The notes under the pieces were generated by a model, which was not told the DNA's origin, made no database searches, and was given only the letters and a program-made list of their open reading frames with translations. Shown in pieces: positions 1 to 8,703 of a stretch of DNA of 64,000 bases. The stretch is from Corynebacterium suedekumii (GTDB lineage: Bacteria; Actinomycetota; Actinomycetes; Mycobacteriales; Mycobacteriaceae). Positions within the stretch are counted from its first letter, which is position 1; each line of letters starts with the position of its first letter. The stretch spans positions 248,001 through 312,000 of the forward strand of contig NZ_CP126970.1 in NCBI RefSeq assembly GCF_030252185.1, read 5' to 3'. Both the position numbers and the translations under genes were made by a program.

Positions 1-899
1 CAGCAGGCGATGACGCTGACCACGCCGATGACAATGGCGGTGTACACCGAGTTCTCGGTGGAGATGCCCACCTGGTTCATCATCGTGGGCGCGAAGTACA
101 CGATGGCGTTGACGCCGGTGATCTGCTGCGTGATGCCGATGCACATCGCCACCAGCACGGTGATCCGCAGCCAACGGTGCGCCTTCAGCGCCTGCCACTC
201 ACTGCGCCTGCTTATCGACGCCCCGTCCCCCACCCGGTCCTCGATGTCCAGCTCCGCGAGCGTCATCCCCGCCCGCGCCGCGGTCTCCCGGGCCTTGTCC
301 AGCCGCCCGCGGCGGGCGTACCAGACGGGGGTGTCGGCGAGGAACCACATGCCCACGACGAGGATGGCGCCCGGAACGGCCGCCATGCCGAGCATGAGGT
401 GCCAGTTGCCGGTCGGCGCGAGTGCGGAGTTGACCAGGTAGGCGAGGAGCTGGCCGACGACGATCATGAAGGTGTTGAGCGAGACCATCTTGCCCCGCAC
501 GTCCCCGGGCACCTTCTCGGAGATGTACATGGGCACGACGATGCTCACCGCGCCGACGGCGACGCCGAGGAAGGTGCGGGCCGCGCCGAGCATGAGGACG
601 GTCAGGGCCACGGCGCACCACAGGGAACCGAGGACGAAGATGAGGCCACCGATGATGAGTGTCATGCGCCGCCCGAGCCGGTCGGCGATCTGGCCACCGG
701 TGAGGGCGCCGACGGCGGCGCCGACGAGCAGCATGGAGGTCACCCACCCCTCCTCCGTCGGGCCCATGTCGAACTCGGGGCTGATGAAGAGGAGGGCGCC
801 GGACATCACTCCGGTGTCATAACCGAAGAGGAGTCCGCCGAGCGCGGCGACGGCCGCGACGATCCGCACGTACCGGCGGGTGGTGTCAGTCTGTTTCAC
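1..899 (-). CDS. Sugar porter, MFS superfamily (C-terminus outside window)
   Basis: Reading the minus strand from a GTG at 899 gives an open frame that runs off the left edge, about 299 codons. The first segment reads [14 protein letters not shown], followed by the MFS motif DRLGRRM after the second helix. Later come a PESPRW-like position ([12 protein letters not shown]) and the seventh-helix signature [12 protein letters not shown]. This order is that of the proton-coupled sugar porter family (xylose, galactose, inositol permeases); the substrate cannot be read from the sequence. It lies divergent to nadE with 36 bp between start codons. The start is chosen because translation opens exactly at that GTG, 7 nt after a weak -10-like ACAATC. 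Confidence 0.85.
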   Translation of the reverse strand, partial: MKQTDTTRRYVRIVAAVAALGGLLFGYDTGVMSGALLFISPEFDMGPTEEGWVTSMLLVGAAVGALTGGQIADRLGRRMTLIIGGLIFVLGSLWCAVALTVLMLGAARTFLGVAVGAVSIVVPMYISEKVPGDVRGKMVSLNTFMIVVGQLLAYLVNSALAPTGNWHLMLGMAAVPGAILVVGMWFLADTPVWYARRGRLDKARETAARAGMTLAELDIEDRVGDGASISRRSEWQALKAHRWLRITVLVAMCIGITQQITGVNAIVYFAPTMMNQVGISTENSVYTAIVIGVVSVIAC

Positions 900-935
900 A
901 AACCAGGATTGTTCCACCGCACTACGATGACTGTC
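900..935. promoter_or_regulatory. Compact divergent promoter region, sugar porter / nadE
   Basis: Only 36 bp separate the two start codons. On the plus strand TACGAT (923-928) sits 7 nt before ATG 936, fitting a leaderless nadE transcript. On the minus strand the weaker ACAATC (912-907) sits 7 nt before GTG 899. No ribosome-binding site is visible for nadE. Inferred from spacing only. Confidence 0.45.
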
Positions 936-1832
936 ATGTCTGCGAACCCGGATGCCCTGCAGCGCGAGATCATCTCCGCCCTGCATGTGAAGCCCTTGAT
1001 CGATCCAGCAGAAGAGGTCCACAATCGTGTCACCTTTCTGGCCGACTACCTCCGGAACAGCGGTGCCCGCGGATTCGTCCTCGGCATCTCCGGCGGCCAG
1101 GACTCCACCCTCGGCGGCCGCCTCGCCCAGCTGGCGGTCGAGCAGGTCCGCTCCCGTGGCGGCGACGCCGAGTTCTGGGCGGTGCGCCTGCCCCACGGCG
1201 TCCAGTCGGACGAGGACGACGCCCAGATCGCCCTCGACTTCATCAACCCCGACCACCGCCTGACGGTCGACATCGCCCCCGCCACCGCCGGGATATCGGA
1301 CGCGGTGGCCGACGCCCTCGGCCAGCCCGAGCTCGGCGACTTCAACGAGGGCAACGTCAAGGCCCGCCAGCGCATGATCGCCCAGTACGCCATCGCCGGG
1401 GAGAAGGGGGCCCTGGTGATCGGTACGGACCACGCGGCGGAGAACGTCACCGCCTTCTTCACCAAGTTCGGCGACGGCGCCGCGGACCTCCTGCCGCTGG
1501 CCGGCCTGAACAAACGGCAGGGCGCGTTGATCCTCGAGTACCTCGAGGCTCCGGAATCCACGTGGACCAAGGTGCCCACGGCCGACCTGGAGGACGACCG
1601 CCCGGCACTGCCCGACGAGGAGGCCCTCGGCGTGACCTACCGGCACATCGACGACTACCTCGAGGGCCGCGACGTCCCGGACGCCGCACGCGAGCGCATC
1701 GAGCACCTGTGGCGGGTGGGCCAGCACAAGCGCCACCTCCCGCCGGGCCCGGCCGAGACCTGGTGGCGCAGTTGGGTCACACCCAGCCGCTCACAGGAGG
1801 CCAGCGCCGCGGTGACCAGCGGGCGGGCGTAG
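936..1832 (+). CDS. nadE: NH3-dependent NAD+ synthetase
   Basis: Catalyses the ATP-dependent amidation of deamido-NAD to NAD+ in the cytoplasm. The PP-loop SGGQDST is at residues 52-58, and the family blocks [47 protein letters not shown] and HKRHLP are all present. ATG 936 is preferred over ATG 927 because a -10 box TACGAT ends 7 nt before it. Bacterial NadE proteins usually end just after the Trp-Trp pair (here ending at 1766). This frame continues about 21 residues further, into the antisense of the neighbouring kinase gene, so the C-terminus is probably abnormal. The 298-aa length compares with about 272-278 for the family. Confidence 0.95.
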   Translation: MSANPDALQREIISALHVKPLIDPAEEVHNRVTFLADYLRNSGARGFVLGISGGQDSTLGGRLAQLAVEQVRSRGGDAEFWAVRLPHGVQSDEDDAQIALDFINPDHRLTVDIAPATAGISDAVADALGQPELGDFNEGNVKARQRMIAQYAIAGEKGALVIGTDHAAENVTAFFTKFGDGAADLLPLAGLNKRQGALILEYLEAPESTWTKVPTADLEDDRPALPDEEALGVTYRHIDDYLEGRDVPDAARERIEHLWRVGQHKRHLPPGPAETWWRSWVTPSRSQEASAAVTSGRA

Positions 1833-2521
1833 CCCGGGCCGTGCGTGAGCGTGTGCACGGCCAACGGGTGGAGCTGGTGCATCGGGATCCATTCCCGGAA
1901 GTCCCGCGCCAGGTGCCGGATCTCCCCGTAGCCGGCGAAGATGTCGTCGAGGTACGGGGCACCGAACAGGGCGAGCATGCCCAGATCGGTCTCCGGGTGC
2001 CCACCGTGGGCGGCCGGGTCGATGAAGGCCGGGCCGTCCTCACCGAACAACAGGTTGCCCGACCACAGATCACCGTGGATGCGGGCGGGCTCGACATCCC
2101 AGGTCGCCTCCTCGATGGCGGCGCAGGCCCGTTCGACGTGGCGCAGCCCGTCGACGTCGAGATTTCCCGCCTCCTGGGCCTGGCGGGCGAAGGGCAGGAC
2201 CCGCTGGCGGGTGTAGAACCGCCCCCAGTGGTCCGTCGGGGTGCACTCCTGGGGCTGGGTGCCGATGTAGTTCGGCCCGTCCCACCCCGGTGGCGGTGAG
2301 CCGAAGGCCGGTGCCCCGGCGAGGTGGATGCACGCCAGTTCCCGGCCGGCGATGCGCGCGGCCTGGCGGGTGGGTGCGGTGGTGATCACCCGCGACGTCG
2401 TCACGCTGTGGTCATCCACGGCGACGACCTCCACCACGTGGTCGGAGGCCTCCCGCAACCACCGCAGACCGGCCGCCTCCGCCTCGGCGGAGCGGGGCTC
2501 ACGGGGGCGTTTGGTGAACAC
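1655..2521 (-). CDS. Fructosamine kinase / aminoglycoside phosphotransferase-fold protein
   Basis: Contains the APH-type kinase signature: [10 protein letters not shown] near the N-terminus, [11 protein letters not shown] (catalytic loop HGDxxxxN) and [17 protein letters not shown] (DPA metal-binding region). These match the fructosamine-3-kinase family, which repairs glycated amines by ATP-dependent phosphorylation. GTG start at 2521, two bases after the stop of the upstream flavin-barrel gene, so the two are probably co-translated. The last ~42 residues (from about 1783 down to 1655) are antisense to conserved nadE codons, are Arg-rich, and have no family counterpart. A TGA in another frame at 1779-1777 would give a normal-length protein. 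A lost stop or an indel near the 3' end is likely. Confidence 0.8.
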   Translation of the reverse strand: MFTKRPREPRSAEAEAAGLRWLREASDHVVEVVAVDDHSVTTSRVITTAPTRQAARIAGRELACIHLAGAPAFGSPPPGWDGPNYIGTQPQECTPTDHWGRFYTRQRVLPFARQAQEAGNLDVDGLRHVERACAAIEEATWDVEPARIHGDLWSGNLLFGEDGPAFIDPAAHGGHPETDLGMLALFGAPYLDDIFAGYGEIRHLARDFREWIPMHQLHPLAVHTLTHGPGYARPLVTAALASCERLGVTQLRHQVSAGPGGRWRLCWPTRHRCSMRSRAASGTSRPSR

Positions 2522-2523
2522 CG

Positions 2524-2946
2524 TCAGTACCGGTCCGGCTCCTCGGCGATGGTGAACTGCCGACCGGAGATCTCATCCGGGCTCACCTTCACCCAGTTGT
2601 ACTTCAGAGTCGGCGCCCACGGCTTGAGGTCGAGGGTGTCCGCGTGGGAGATCTCGGCGGACTCGGTGAGCACCCGGGCGGTACCGCGCACCACGACAGA
2701 CCAGGCGGTGCCGTCGACGACACCGTCCGCCTCGAAGAGGACGTCGTGGTTGAGGTTGATGGTGAACAGCTTCGACCCCTCCGCGGTGCGGAAGAAGATC
2801 GCCCCGTCATCCACGACGAAGTTGACGGGGAAGATGTCCAGCTCATCGCTGCGGCGGACGACGATGCGCCCCGGCTGCACGTCGTTGAGGTAGGCGAGGG
2901 ACTGCTCGGTGGTCAGCTCGGTGAAGACGTCATCAATGTAGGCCAT
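2524..2946 (-). CDS. Pyridoxamine 5'-phosphate oxidase-related flavin-binding protein
   Basis: A 140-residue single-domain split beta-barrel protein. The blocks GRIVVRRSDELDIFPVNFVVDDGAIFFRTAEGSKL, DVLFEADGVVDGTAWSVVVRGTARVL and the C-terminal SGRQF resemble the Pyridox_ox_2 group that binds FMN or F420. The exact substrate is unknown. The start at ATG 2946 is supported by TATAAA (2958-2953), which ends 6 nt upstream and suggests a leaderless transcript. It is the first gene of a two-gene unit with the kinase-like gene that follows 2 bp later. Confidence 0.85.
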   Translation of the reverse strand: MAYIDDVFTELTTEQSLAYLNDVQPGRIVVRRSDELDIFPVNFVVDDGAIFFRTAEGSKLFTINLNHDVLFEADGVVDGTAWSVVVRGTARVLTESAEISHADTLDLKPWAPTLKYNWVKVSPDEISGRQFTIAEEPDRY

Positions 2947-3040
2947 ACGCCCTTTATACCTCCCCCACCCTGCCCCGCACCGGGCAACGGGAAAACCGGC
3001 CACCACCGCGGTGTGCGATGATGACCGGTTGCCCGTTCAG

Positions 3041-3113
3041 TGGAGCTAAGGGGACTCGAACCCCTGACCCCCACACTGCCAGTGTGGTGCGCTACCAGCT
3101 GCGCCATAGCCCC
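3041..3113 (-). tRNA. tRNA-Ala (GGC)
   Basis: The 73-nt minus-strand sequence begins GGGGCTA and ends TAGCTCCA. D-arm GCGC..GCGC, anticodon stem-loop CACAC-TGGCA-GTGTG with anticodon GGC, and GGTTCGAGTCC T-arm are present. The acceptor stem pairs over seven positions with one G-U. No CCA is encoded. It is identical to the copy at 3153. Confidence 0.96.
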
Positions 3114-3152
3114 GTATTCATTTTTCTCTCCGGTCCCCCTCGCGGGAGACAG

Positions 3153-3225
3153 TGGAGCTAAGGGGACTCGAACCCCTGACCCCCACACTGCCAGTGTGGT
3201 GCGCTACCAGCTGCGCCATAGCCCC
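3153..3225 (-). tRNA. tRNA-Ala (GGC), tandem identical copy
   Basis: Same 73-nt sequence and anticodon GGC as the tRNA at 3041-3113, separated from it by 39 bp. The two are read in the same direction and probably transcribed together, this copy first. A recent tandem duplication is the simple explanation. Confidence 0.96.
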
Positions 3226-3297
3226 TTGGTGTTAACTCATGTAAATGTACACGGCCCGTGATCGGCCGACCAAATCCACAGGTAGGAACGGAAAAGA

Positions 3298-3325
3298 GGG
3301 GCTCACCGCGGCGGCGGTGACCCCC
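3298..3325 (-). terminator. Terminator after the DsbA-like gene
   Basis: On the minus strand GGGGTCACCGC and GCGGTGAGCCCC form an 11-12 bp stem with one mismatch and a 4-nt loop, followed by TCTTTTC. It lies about 20 bp past the stop of the DsbA-like gene and upstream of the tRNA-Ala pair. Confidence 0.6.
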
Positions 3326-3345
3326 TCCTCACACGGGTGACGGGT

Positions 3346-4080
3346 CTAGGACTGCAGGACCGCGTCGATCCACTGGTTGATGTCGTCGACCTGGACGTCC
3401 TGGCCGTCCTGGACGACCCGCGGCGAGGAGACCTCACCGGTCTCCGCCTGCAGCTTCTCGGCATTGGCGGTGGTCATGGCGACGGCGTCCTCCTGGTGCG
3501 CGCCGCTGCGGATGGCCTCGACGACGTCGTCGCCGGCACCGATCGCCTGGGCGGCGTCAGCGAAGTCCTCGTTGCTCCACTTGTTGAAGATGTCCTCCTG
3601 CTCCTCCATGAGGGCGGAACGGTAGTTCCAGTACAGGTCGGTGTCGCCGGACTCGGCGACGGCGGCGATGGCGGCGGCCGCCTTGGTGGAGTGGCCGTCG
3701 GTGTTGCCACGGTCGAGGAAGTTGAGGGTTCGGATGTTGACCACGAGGTCTCCGGCCTCGACGGCGTTCTTCATCTGCTCGTCGGTCTCCAGGGCGAGGG
3801 TGGAGCAGTAGGGGCAGGAGTAGTCCTCGTAGAGGTCCACGACCTCGGCATCCGCGCCGGCGTTCTCGGCCCGCAGGGTCATGGCGTTGTCGCTGTAGTC
3901 ACCCTCGAAGCCGACGTTGACGTACTCGCGCTCCGCGAGGTGCTCGGTCTTCTTGCCCTGGCCGGAGATGACGATGTAGCCGATCACCACGGCGGCGATG
4001 ACGACGACCGCGAGGATCGCCCAGAGGAAACCGCTTCCTCCCTTGGCGTTCGGGTTGCTGACCTTCGTGGACTTGCTCAT
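3346..4080 (-). CDS. Membrane-anchored DsbA-family thiol-disulfide oxidoreductase
   Basis: The 244-residue protein has a short cytoplasmic N-terminus, one membrane span at about residues 18-39 (rich in Val/Ile/Ala) and an extracytoplasmic thioredoxin-fold domain. The redox motif Cys-Pro-Tyr-Cys is at residues 89-92 (YEDYSCPYC), followed by the all-alpha insertion typical of DsbA/DsbG-like proteins and a C-terminal SSPRVV segment containing the cis-Pro. Proteins of this kind oxidise or isomerise exported substrates. The MauE/DoxX-like gene upstream (59 bp apart, same strand) suggests that a membrane partner is made with it. A purine-rich GAAGGA stands just before ATG 4080. Confidence 0.88.
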   Translation of the reverse strand: MSKSTKVSNPNAKGGSGFLWAILAVVVIAAVVIGYIVISGQGKKTEHLAEREYVNVGFEGDYSDNAMTLRAENAGADAEVVDLYEDYSCPYCSTLALETDEQMKNAVEAGDLVVNIRTLNFLDRGNTDGHSTKAAAAIAAVAESGDTDLYWNYRSALMEEQEDIFNKWSNEDFADAAQAIGAGDDVVEAIRSGAHQEDAVAMTTANAEKLQAETGEVSSPRVVQDGQDVQVDDINQWIDAVLQS

Positions 4081-4138
4081 GTTCCTTCTCTCCGTGTGGG
4101 GTTGTGCGTCTCGGGGTGGTTCCGGGTGAATCGTACCG

Positions 4139-4708
4139 TCAGGGGTACAGCGCGAACTTCTTGAACGGCCGCTTGATGGTCCAGATTGTCAGGGCGAGGT
4201 AGCCGACGTCGCGCAGGATGGTCTTGAGGTAGTCCATCGCCTGCTCGTCGAGGTTGACATCGACGTTGAAGCAGCCGCAGTCGATGGCCAGGCCGCGGGC
4301 CCAGGCCTGGGCGATGCCGATCATGAACAGGACGAGGACCACGGCCGCGACCTTGCTGGATCCGCGGAGGAAGATACCCAGCAGGAGCAGGACACCGCCC
4401 GCGATCTCCAGGGGGCCGATGAGGCGGGCCAGGTAGTCGGCCCACTGGGGCGTGAAGATCTCGTAGGCGGCGATGGTCTGGGTGACCGCCATGTGGTCGT
4501 TGAGCTTGGCCACGCCGGCGCTGATCCAGATGTAGGCCATGTAGAAGCGGGCGATGGCGCTGATGATGTCGAGGACCCGCCGGGTGGTGGGCCGGGACCA
4601 GAATCCGTCGCCCGCCCCGCTCCCCGCGGAGGGTGCGGCCTCAGCGGGCAGCGCGGAGGCGGCCGTCGAGCCGGTCTGTTCAGTACCGGTCTGTTCAATA
4701 GTGGACAC
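4139..4708 (-). CDS. MauE/DoxX-like integral membrane protein
   Basis: 189 residues with a ~40-residue Thr/Ala/Pro-rich cytoplasmic N-terminus and then four hydrophobic helices. The signature IDCGCFN lies in the loop after the third helix. This Cys-x-Cys is typical of MauE and related DoxX proteins that work with thioredoxin-fold partners in extracytoplasmic disulfide chemistry; that role here is inference. GTG 4708 is preceded at 8 nt by TAAGGT (4722-4717), consistent with a leaderless start. It precedes the DsbA-like gene on the same strand and both may form a redox unit. Confidence 0.8.
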   Translation of the reverse strand: MSTIEQTGTEQTGSTAASALPAEAAPSAGSGAGDGFWSRPTTRRVLDIISAIARFYMAYIWISAGVAKLNDHMAVTQTIAAYEIFTPQWADYLARLIGPLEIAGGVLLLLGIFLRGSSKVAAVVLVLFMIGIAQAWARGLAIDCGCFNVDVNLDEQAMDYLKTILRDVGYLALTIWTIKRPFKKFALYP

Positions 4709-4800
4709 GCCAACAGACCTTAGTCGACGCCGTGGACGGGGCGGTAGATGAAATCTCCCACACCGCCCGTCTCACAGGCGGCTGCCAGCTGACCGCCACG

Positions 4801-6459
4801 CTACTGTCCGAGAACCTCACTGACCAGTGCCTGCGCCTCCGCCTGGACCTGGCGCAGATGCTCTTCGCCGCGGAAGGACTCGGCGTAGATCTTGTACTTG
4901 TCCTCGGTGCCGGAGGGGCGGGCCGCGAACCAGGCGCTCTCGGTGGTGACCTTGAGGCCGCCGATGGGGGCACCGTTGCCGGGTGCCTCGGTGAGCTTGG
5001 CGGTGATGGTCTCACCGGCCAGCTCGGTGGCGGTGACCTGCTCCGGGGACAGCTTCTTCAGCACAGCCTTCTGCTCGCGGTTGGCCTCGGCGTCGGTGCG
5101 CGCGTAGGCGGGGGCACCGTAGGTGTCGGCGAGCTCGGCGTAGCGCTGGGAGGGGGTCTTGCCGGTGACGGCGGTGATCTCCGAGGCGAGGAGGTCGAGG
5201 ATGAGGCCGTCCTTGTCGGTGGACCACACGGTGCCGTCATGGCGGAGGAAGGAGGCCCCGGCGGATTCCTCGCCACCGAAGCCGATGGTGCCGTCGATGA
5301 GGCCGGGGACGAACCACTTGAAGCCGACGGGCACCTCGACGAGGGTCCGGCCGAGTTCGGCGACGACCCGGTCGATCATGGAGGAGGACACCAGGGTCTT
5401 ACCCACGGCGGTCTCGGCGGCCCAGTTGGGTCGGTGGGCGAAGAGGTACTCGATGGCCACGGCGAGGTAGTGGTTGGGGTTCATCAGCCCGGCGTCGGGG
5501 GTGACGATGCCGTGGCGGTCCGCGTCGGCGTCGTTGCCGGTGGCGATGTCGTACTTGTCGCGGTTGTGCACCAGGGAGGCCATGGAGTTCGGGGAGGAGC
5601 AGTCCATGCGGATCTTGCCGTCGGTGTCCAGGGTCATGAATCGCCAGGTGGCGTCGACTTGCGGGTTGACCACGGTGAGGTTGAGTCCGTGGGCCTCGGC
5701 GATGGCGCCCCAGTAGTCCACGGCGGCACCGCCCATGGGGTCGGCGCCGATGGAGAGCCCGGAGTTGCGGATGGCCTTGATGTCCACGACGTTGGGCAGG
5801 TCGGCGACGTAGGTGTCCAGGTAGTTGTACGTGCCGGCCCGCTCGTCAAGGACCCCGCTGACCGGGGTGCGGGGGATGTTCTCCAGGTTGGTGCGCAGGT
5901 AGCCGTTGGCACGCTCGGCGATCCAGTCGGTGGCGTCGGTGTCGGCGGGGCCACCGGAAGGCGGGTTGTACTTGAAGCCGCCGTCGCGGGGCGGGTTGTG
6001 GGAGGGGGTGATGACGATGCCGTCGGCCCGCTTCGGGTCGGTGCCGGTCACGCCGCCGGCCAGGCCCGCGTTGTGGGCGAGGATGGCGTGGGAGACGGCG
6101 GGGGTCGGGGTGTAGCGCCCGCGGTCGTCGACGAGCACGGCGACGTCGTTGGCGATGAGCACCTCGAGGGCGGAGACCATCGCCGGTTCGGAGAGGGCGT
6201 GGGTGTCACGGCCGATGAACACGGGGCCGCCGATGCCGTTGGCCCGGCGGAAGTCCACGATCGCCTGGGTGGTGGCCAGGATGTGCGCCTCGTTGAAGGC
6301 GGTGTCCAGGGAGGACCCCCGGTGGCCGGAGGTGCCGAAGGAGACCTGCTGGTCGGGGTTCTCCACGTCCGGGGTGCGCGTGTAGTACGCGGTGACCACC
6401 TCGGCGATGTCGATGAGGTCCTCGGGTCGTGCCAGCTGGCCGGCGCGCTCGTGTGCCAT
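4801..6459 (-). CDS. pgm: Phosphoglucomutase, alpha-D-glucose phosphate-specific
   Basis: Interconverts glucose 1-phosphate and glucose 6-phosphate, feeding glycogen, trehalose and cell-wall sugar nucleotide synthesis. The 552-residue protein carries FGTSGHRG near residue 41, the phosphoserine loop TPSHNPP (Ser153), the Mg-binding [10 protein letters not shown], the substrate loop FGGEESAG and the C-terminal phosphate-binding [18 protein letters not shown] 6459 was chosen because AAGGAG lies 8-9 nt upstream; the open frame continues further upstream without family similarity. The gene is divergent from the amino acid symporter. Confidence 0.97.
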   Translation of the reverse strand: MAHERAGQLARPEDLIDIAEVVTAYYTRTPDVENPDQQVSFGTSGHRGSSLDTAFNEAHILATTQAIVDFRRANGIGGPVFIGRDTHALSEPAMVSALEVLIANDVAVLVDDRGRYTPTPAVSHAILAHNAGLAGGVTGTDPKRADGIVITPSHNPPRDGGFKYNPPSGGPADTDATDWIAERANGYLRTNLENIPRTPVSGVLDERAGTYNYLDTYVADLPNVVDIKAIRNSGLSIGADPMGGAAVDYWGAIAEAHGLNLTVVNPQVDATWRFMTLDTDGKIRMDCSSPNSMASLVHNRDKYDIATGNDADADRHGIVTPDAGLMNPNHYLAVAIEYLFAHRPNWAAETAVGKTLVSSSMIDRVVAELGRTLVEVPVGFKWFVPGLIDGTIGFGGEESAGASFLRHDGTVWSTDKDGLILDLLASEITAVTGKTPSQRYAELADTYGAPAYARTDAEANREQKAVLKKLSPEQVTATELAGETITAKLTEAPGNGAPIGGLKVTTESAWFAARPSGTEDKYKIYAESFRGEEHLRQVQAEAQALVSEVLGQ

Positions 6460-6646
6460 GTCGGGTGTGCTCCTTCGCGGGGTCGACAGTTCTGGCCCCC
6501 ATTGTCGTCGGCTGCCGACCTCCCCGCAGGGCCTGCGGGCCGACCTCCCATTGATCACCCCCGCCAGGGGGCAGGTGCCGCCAACTTTTTGTCGGTTCAT
6601 AGAAATCCCATGGTGATCTGGCCCACGGTGAAGTAATTTCCCCAGC

Positions 6647-8065
6647 ATGGAATCGCTACAGAATGCCCTCGACACGATCGGCGGAGTCGTGTGGGGACCT
6701 TTCGTCCTCATCCCGCTGCTGCTCGGCACCGGCCTCTACCTGACCATCCGCCTCGGCGGTCTCCAGTTCCGCACCCTGGGGCGCGCCCTGCGCCACGGCC
6801 TCATCGACAACTCGGACGCCGACGGCAAGGGTGACATCTCCAACTACCAGGCGCTGACCACCGCCCTGGCCGCGACGGTCGGCGTGGGCAACATCGTCGG
6901 TGTGGCCACCGCCATCTCCGTCGGCGGCCCGGGCGCCCTGTTCTGGATCTGGGTGACCGGCCTGGTGGGCATGGCCTCGAAGTACACCGAGGCGTTCCTC
7001 GGTGTGCGGTTCCGCACCACGGACGCCAAGGGGGAGATCTCCGGTGGCCCGCAGTACTACCTCAAGCGGGGCATTCAGGGCCCGGTGGGCAAGGTCCTGG
7101 CCTTCGCGTTCGCCATCTTCGCCGTGATCGCCTCCTTCGGCATCGGCAACCTCACGCAGGCCAACGCCGTGGCCACCAACCTGGAGTCCACATTCGGCCT
7201 CGACCCGATGGCCTCCGGTGTCATCATGTTCATCCTGCTCGGCGCGGTCCTCCTCGGCGGCATCCAGGCGATCGGCCGGATCACCGCCGCGTTCGTGCCC
7301 ATGATGATCGTCATCTACGTCGTCGGCGGCATCATCGTCCTCATCCTGCAGGCGAGCTCCATCCCCGCGGCCCTGGGCCTCATCTTCACCGACGCCTTCA
7401 CCGGTACCGCCGCCACCGGTGGTTTCGTCGGCGCCGGCATCATGCTGGCCATCCAGTTCGGTGTCGCCCGCGGCATCTTCTCCAACGAGTCGGGCATGGG
7501 TTCGGCCGCCATCGCCGCCGCCGCGGCGAAGACCTCCCACCCGGTGCGTCAGGGCCTGGTGTCCATGACCCAGACCTTCATCGACACGCTCATCGTCGTC
7601 TCCATCACCGGCCTGGTCATCGTCACCACCGGCGTGTGGGACCAGGGCCGCGAGACCGCCGGTGTCATGACCGCGGACGCCTTCTCCGTCGCCCTGCCGG
7701 GTGAGTGGGGCGGGGTCATCGTCTCCCTGTCGATCATCTTCTTCGCGTTCTCCACCATCCTCGGCTGGTCCTACTACGGTGAGCGTTCCCTCGAGTCGCT
7801 CATCGGCCGCATCGGCACGGTCCCTTACCGCATGGTCTTCACCGCGGTCGCGTTTATCGGCGCCACCGTCGAGCTGGAGCTGGTCTGGTCCTTCTCCGAC
7901 CTGGCCAACGGCCTCATGGCCCTGCCGAACCTCATCGGCCTGCTCATCCTCTCCGGCCTGGTCGCCCGCGAGACCCGCGCGTACCTCAAGTTCGACCCGA
8001 AGCTGCGGGCCTCCCCGGAGGAGGTCGGTGCCTTCCTCCGCGCCCAGGGCAGCGACTGGAAGTAA
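6647..8065 (+). CDS. Alanine/glycine:cation symporter (AGCS family)
   Basis: A 472-residue polytopic membrane protein with about 10-11 hydrophobic helices. The family block [37 protein letters not shown], followed by [13 protein letters not shown] and [11 protein letters not shown], identifies the AGCS family, which imports alanine or glycine with Na+. [32 protein letters not shown] is also present. TAATTT (6634-6639) ends 7 nt before ATG 6647, so the mRNA may be leaderless. The stop abuts the GTG of the first crcB gene, so read-through expression of the fluoride channel genes is likely. Confidence 0.93.
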   Translation: MESLQNALDTIGGVVWGPFVLIPLLLGTGLYLTIRLGGLQFRTLGRALRHGLIDNSDADGKGDISNYQALTTALAATVGVGNIVGVATAISVGGPGALFWIWVTGLVGMASKYTEAFLGVRFRTTDAKGEISGGPQYYLKRGIQGPVGKVLAFAFAIFAVIASFGIGNLTQANAVATNLESTFGLDPMASGVIMFILLGAVLLGGIQAIGRITAAFVPMMIVIYVVGGIIVLILQASSIPAALGLIFTDAFTGTAATGGFVGAGIMLAIQFGVARGIFSNESGMGSAAIAAAAAKTSHPVRQGLVSMTQTFIDTLIVVSITGLVIVTTGVWDQGRETAGVMTADAFSVALPGEWGGVIVSLSIIFFAFSTILGWSYYGERSLESLIGRIGTVPYRMVFTAVAFIGATVELELVWSFSDLANGLMALPNLIGLLILSGLVARETRAYLKFDPKLRASPEEVGAFLRAQGSDWK

Positions 8066-8371
8066 GTGAAGGAACCGCTGCTCGTCGGGGCCGGTGCCGC
8101 CTGCGGCGCACTGGCCCGCTACGCCGCGGACATGATTCTGGGAGCCGGGATGTGGCCGCTGCTGGCGGTCAACATCCTCGGCTCCTTTCTCATGGGGGCA
8201 CTGCGGCCGGGCCCGTTCTGGGGGACGGGCGTCCTCGGGGGATTCACGAGCTTCTCGACGTTCGCCCTGCTCACCCTCGGCTCCTCCCCCACCGCCGCTG
8301 CCGGCTACGCCGCCCTCACCGTCCTCGGCTGTGTCGGCGGCTGGCTGCTCGGGGACGGGGTCCGGCGGTGA
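8066..8371 (+). CDS. crcB: Fluoride channel subunit CrcB/Fluc, first copy
   Basis: 101 residues with four short hydrophobic helices. It carries the Fluc signatures GALARY, NILGSFLMGAL and GVLGGFTSFSTF, the last containing the pore-lining Phe residues and the Na+-site loop. Fluc proteins are dual-topology dimers that export fluoride. GTG 8066 directly follows the TAA of the symporter gene. The second crcB gene overlaps its stop by 4 bp (GTGA), implying coupled synthesis of two subunits. No fluoride riboswitch is visible because the gene lies directly downstream of another CDS. Confidence 0.9.
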   Translation: MKEPLLVGAGAACGALARYAADMILGAGMWPLLAVNILGSFLMGALRPGPFWGTGVLGGFTSFSTFALLTLGSSPTAAAGYAALTVLGCVGGWLLGDGVRR

Positions 8372-8703
8372 CCGCGATTCTGGCCGTCCTCGCCACAGTT
8401 GTCGGTGGATTCCTCGGCGGCGTGGGCCGGTGGGCCCTGTCCCGCCGACCCGGTGGGCGGTGGGGGACGTGGGGTGCGAACGTGATCGCGTGTGTGGTGA
8501 TGGGGGCGGTCGTCGGCACGCGGGAGCCGCTGGCGCTGCTGTGGGGCACCGGGGTCGCCGGCGCCCTGTCCACCTGGTCCACCCTGGCTCGGGAACTGGG
8601 CCAGAACGTGCGACAGCGCCGCTGGCGCACCGTGGTGGGGTACGCGACAGCGACGCTGCTGGCCGGTCTCGCCGGGATCTGGCTGGGCGGTCTCCTAGTC
8701 TGA
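8368..8703 (+). CDS. crcB: Fluoride channel subunit CrcB/Fluc, divergent second copy
   Basis: 111 residues, four hydrophobic helices. It starts at GTG 8368 inside the stop of the first copy. The motifs are degenerate: GGVGRWALSR, WGANVIACVVMGAV and GTGVAGALSTWSTLARE replace the usual GxxxR, N-x-x-G-S-F and GGFTTFSTF. The aromatic Phe positions are Trp and Leu here. Tandem divergent crcB pairs in actinobacteria are thought to form heterodimers with the conserved partner; that assignment is inferred from the pairing. The stop overlaps the 3' end of the convergent ABC permease gene by 9 bp. Confidence 0.85.
   Translation: MTAILAVLATVVGGFLGGVGRWALSRRPGGRWGTWGANVIACVVMGAVVGTREPLALLWGTGVAGALSTWSTLARELGQNVRQRRWRTVVGYATATLLAGLAGIWLGGLLV

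Noticed and set aside
210..222. The recurrent 13-mer as a DnaA box or parS site
   Set aside because: TTATCGACG differs from TTATCCACA at key positions, and it bears no resemblance to the parS consensus TGTTTCACGTGAAACA.
6613..6626. GTGATCTGGCCCAC before the symporter as a GlxR site
   Set aside because: Only a partial match to TGTGANNTANNTCACA, with one half site degenerate.
4732..6636. 634-codon plus-strand open frame opposite pgm
   Set aside because: Gly/Val/Asp-rich antisense shadow of a well-supported gene; high GC leaves antisense frames open.
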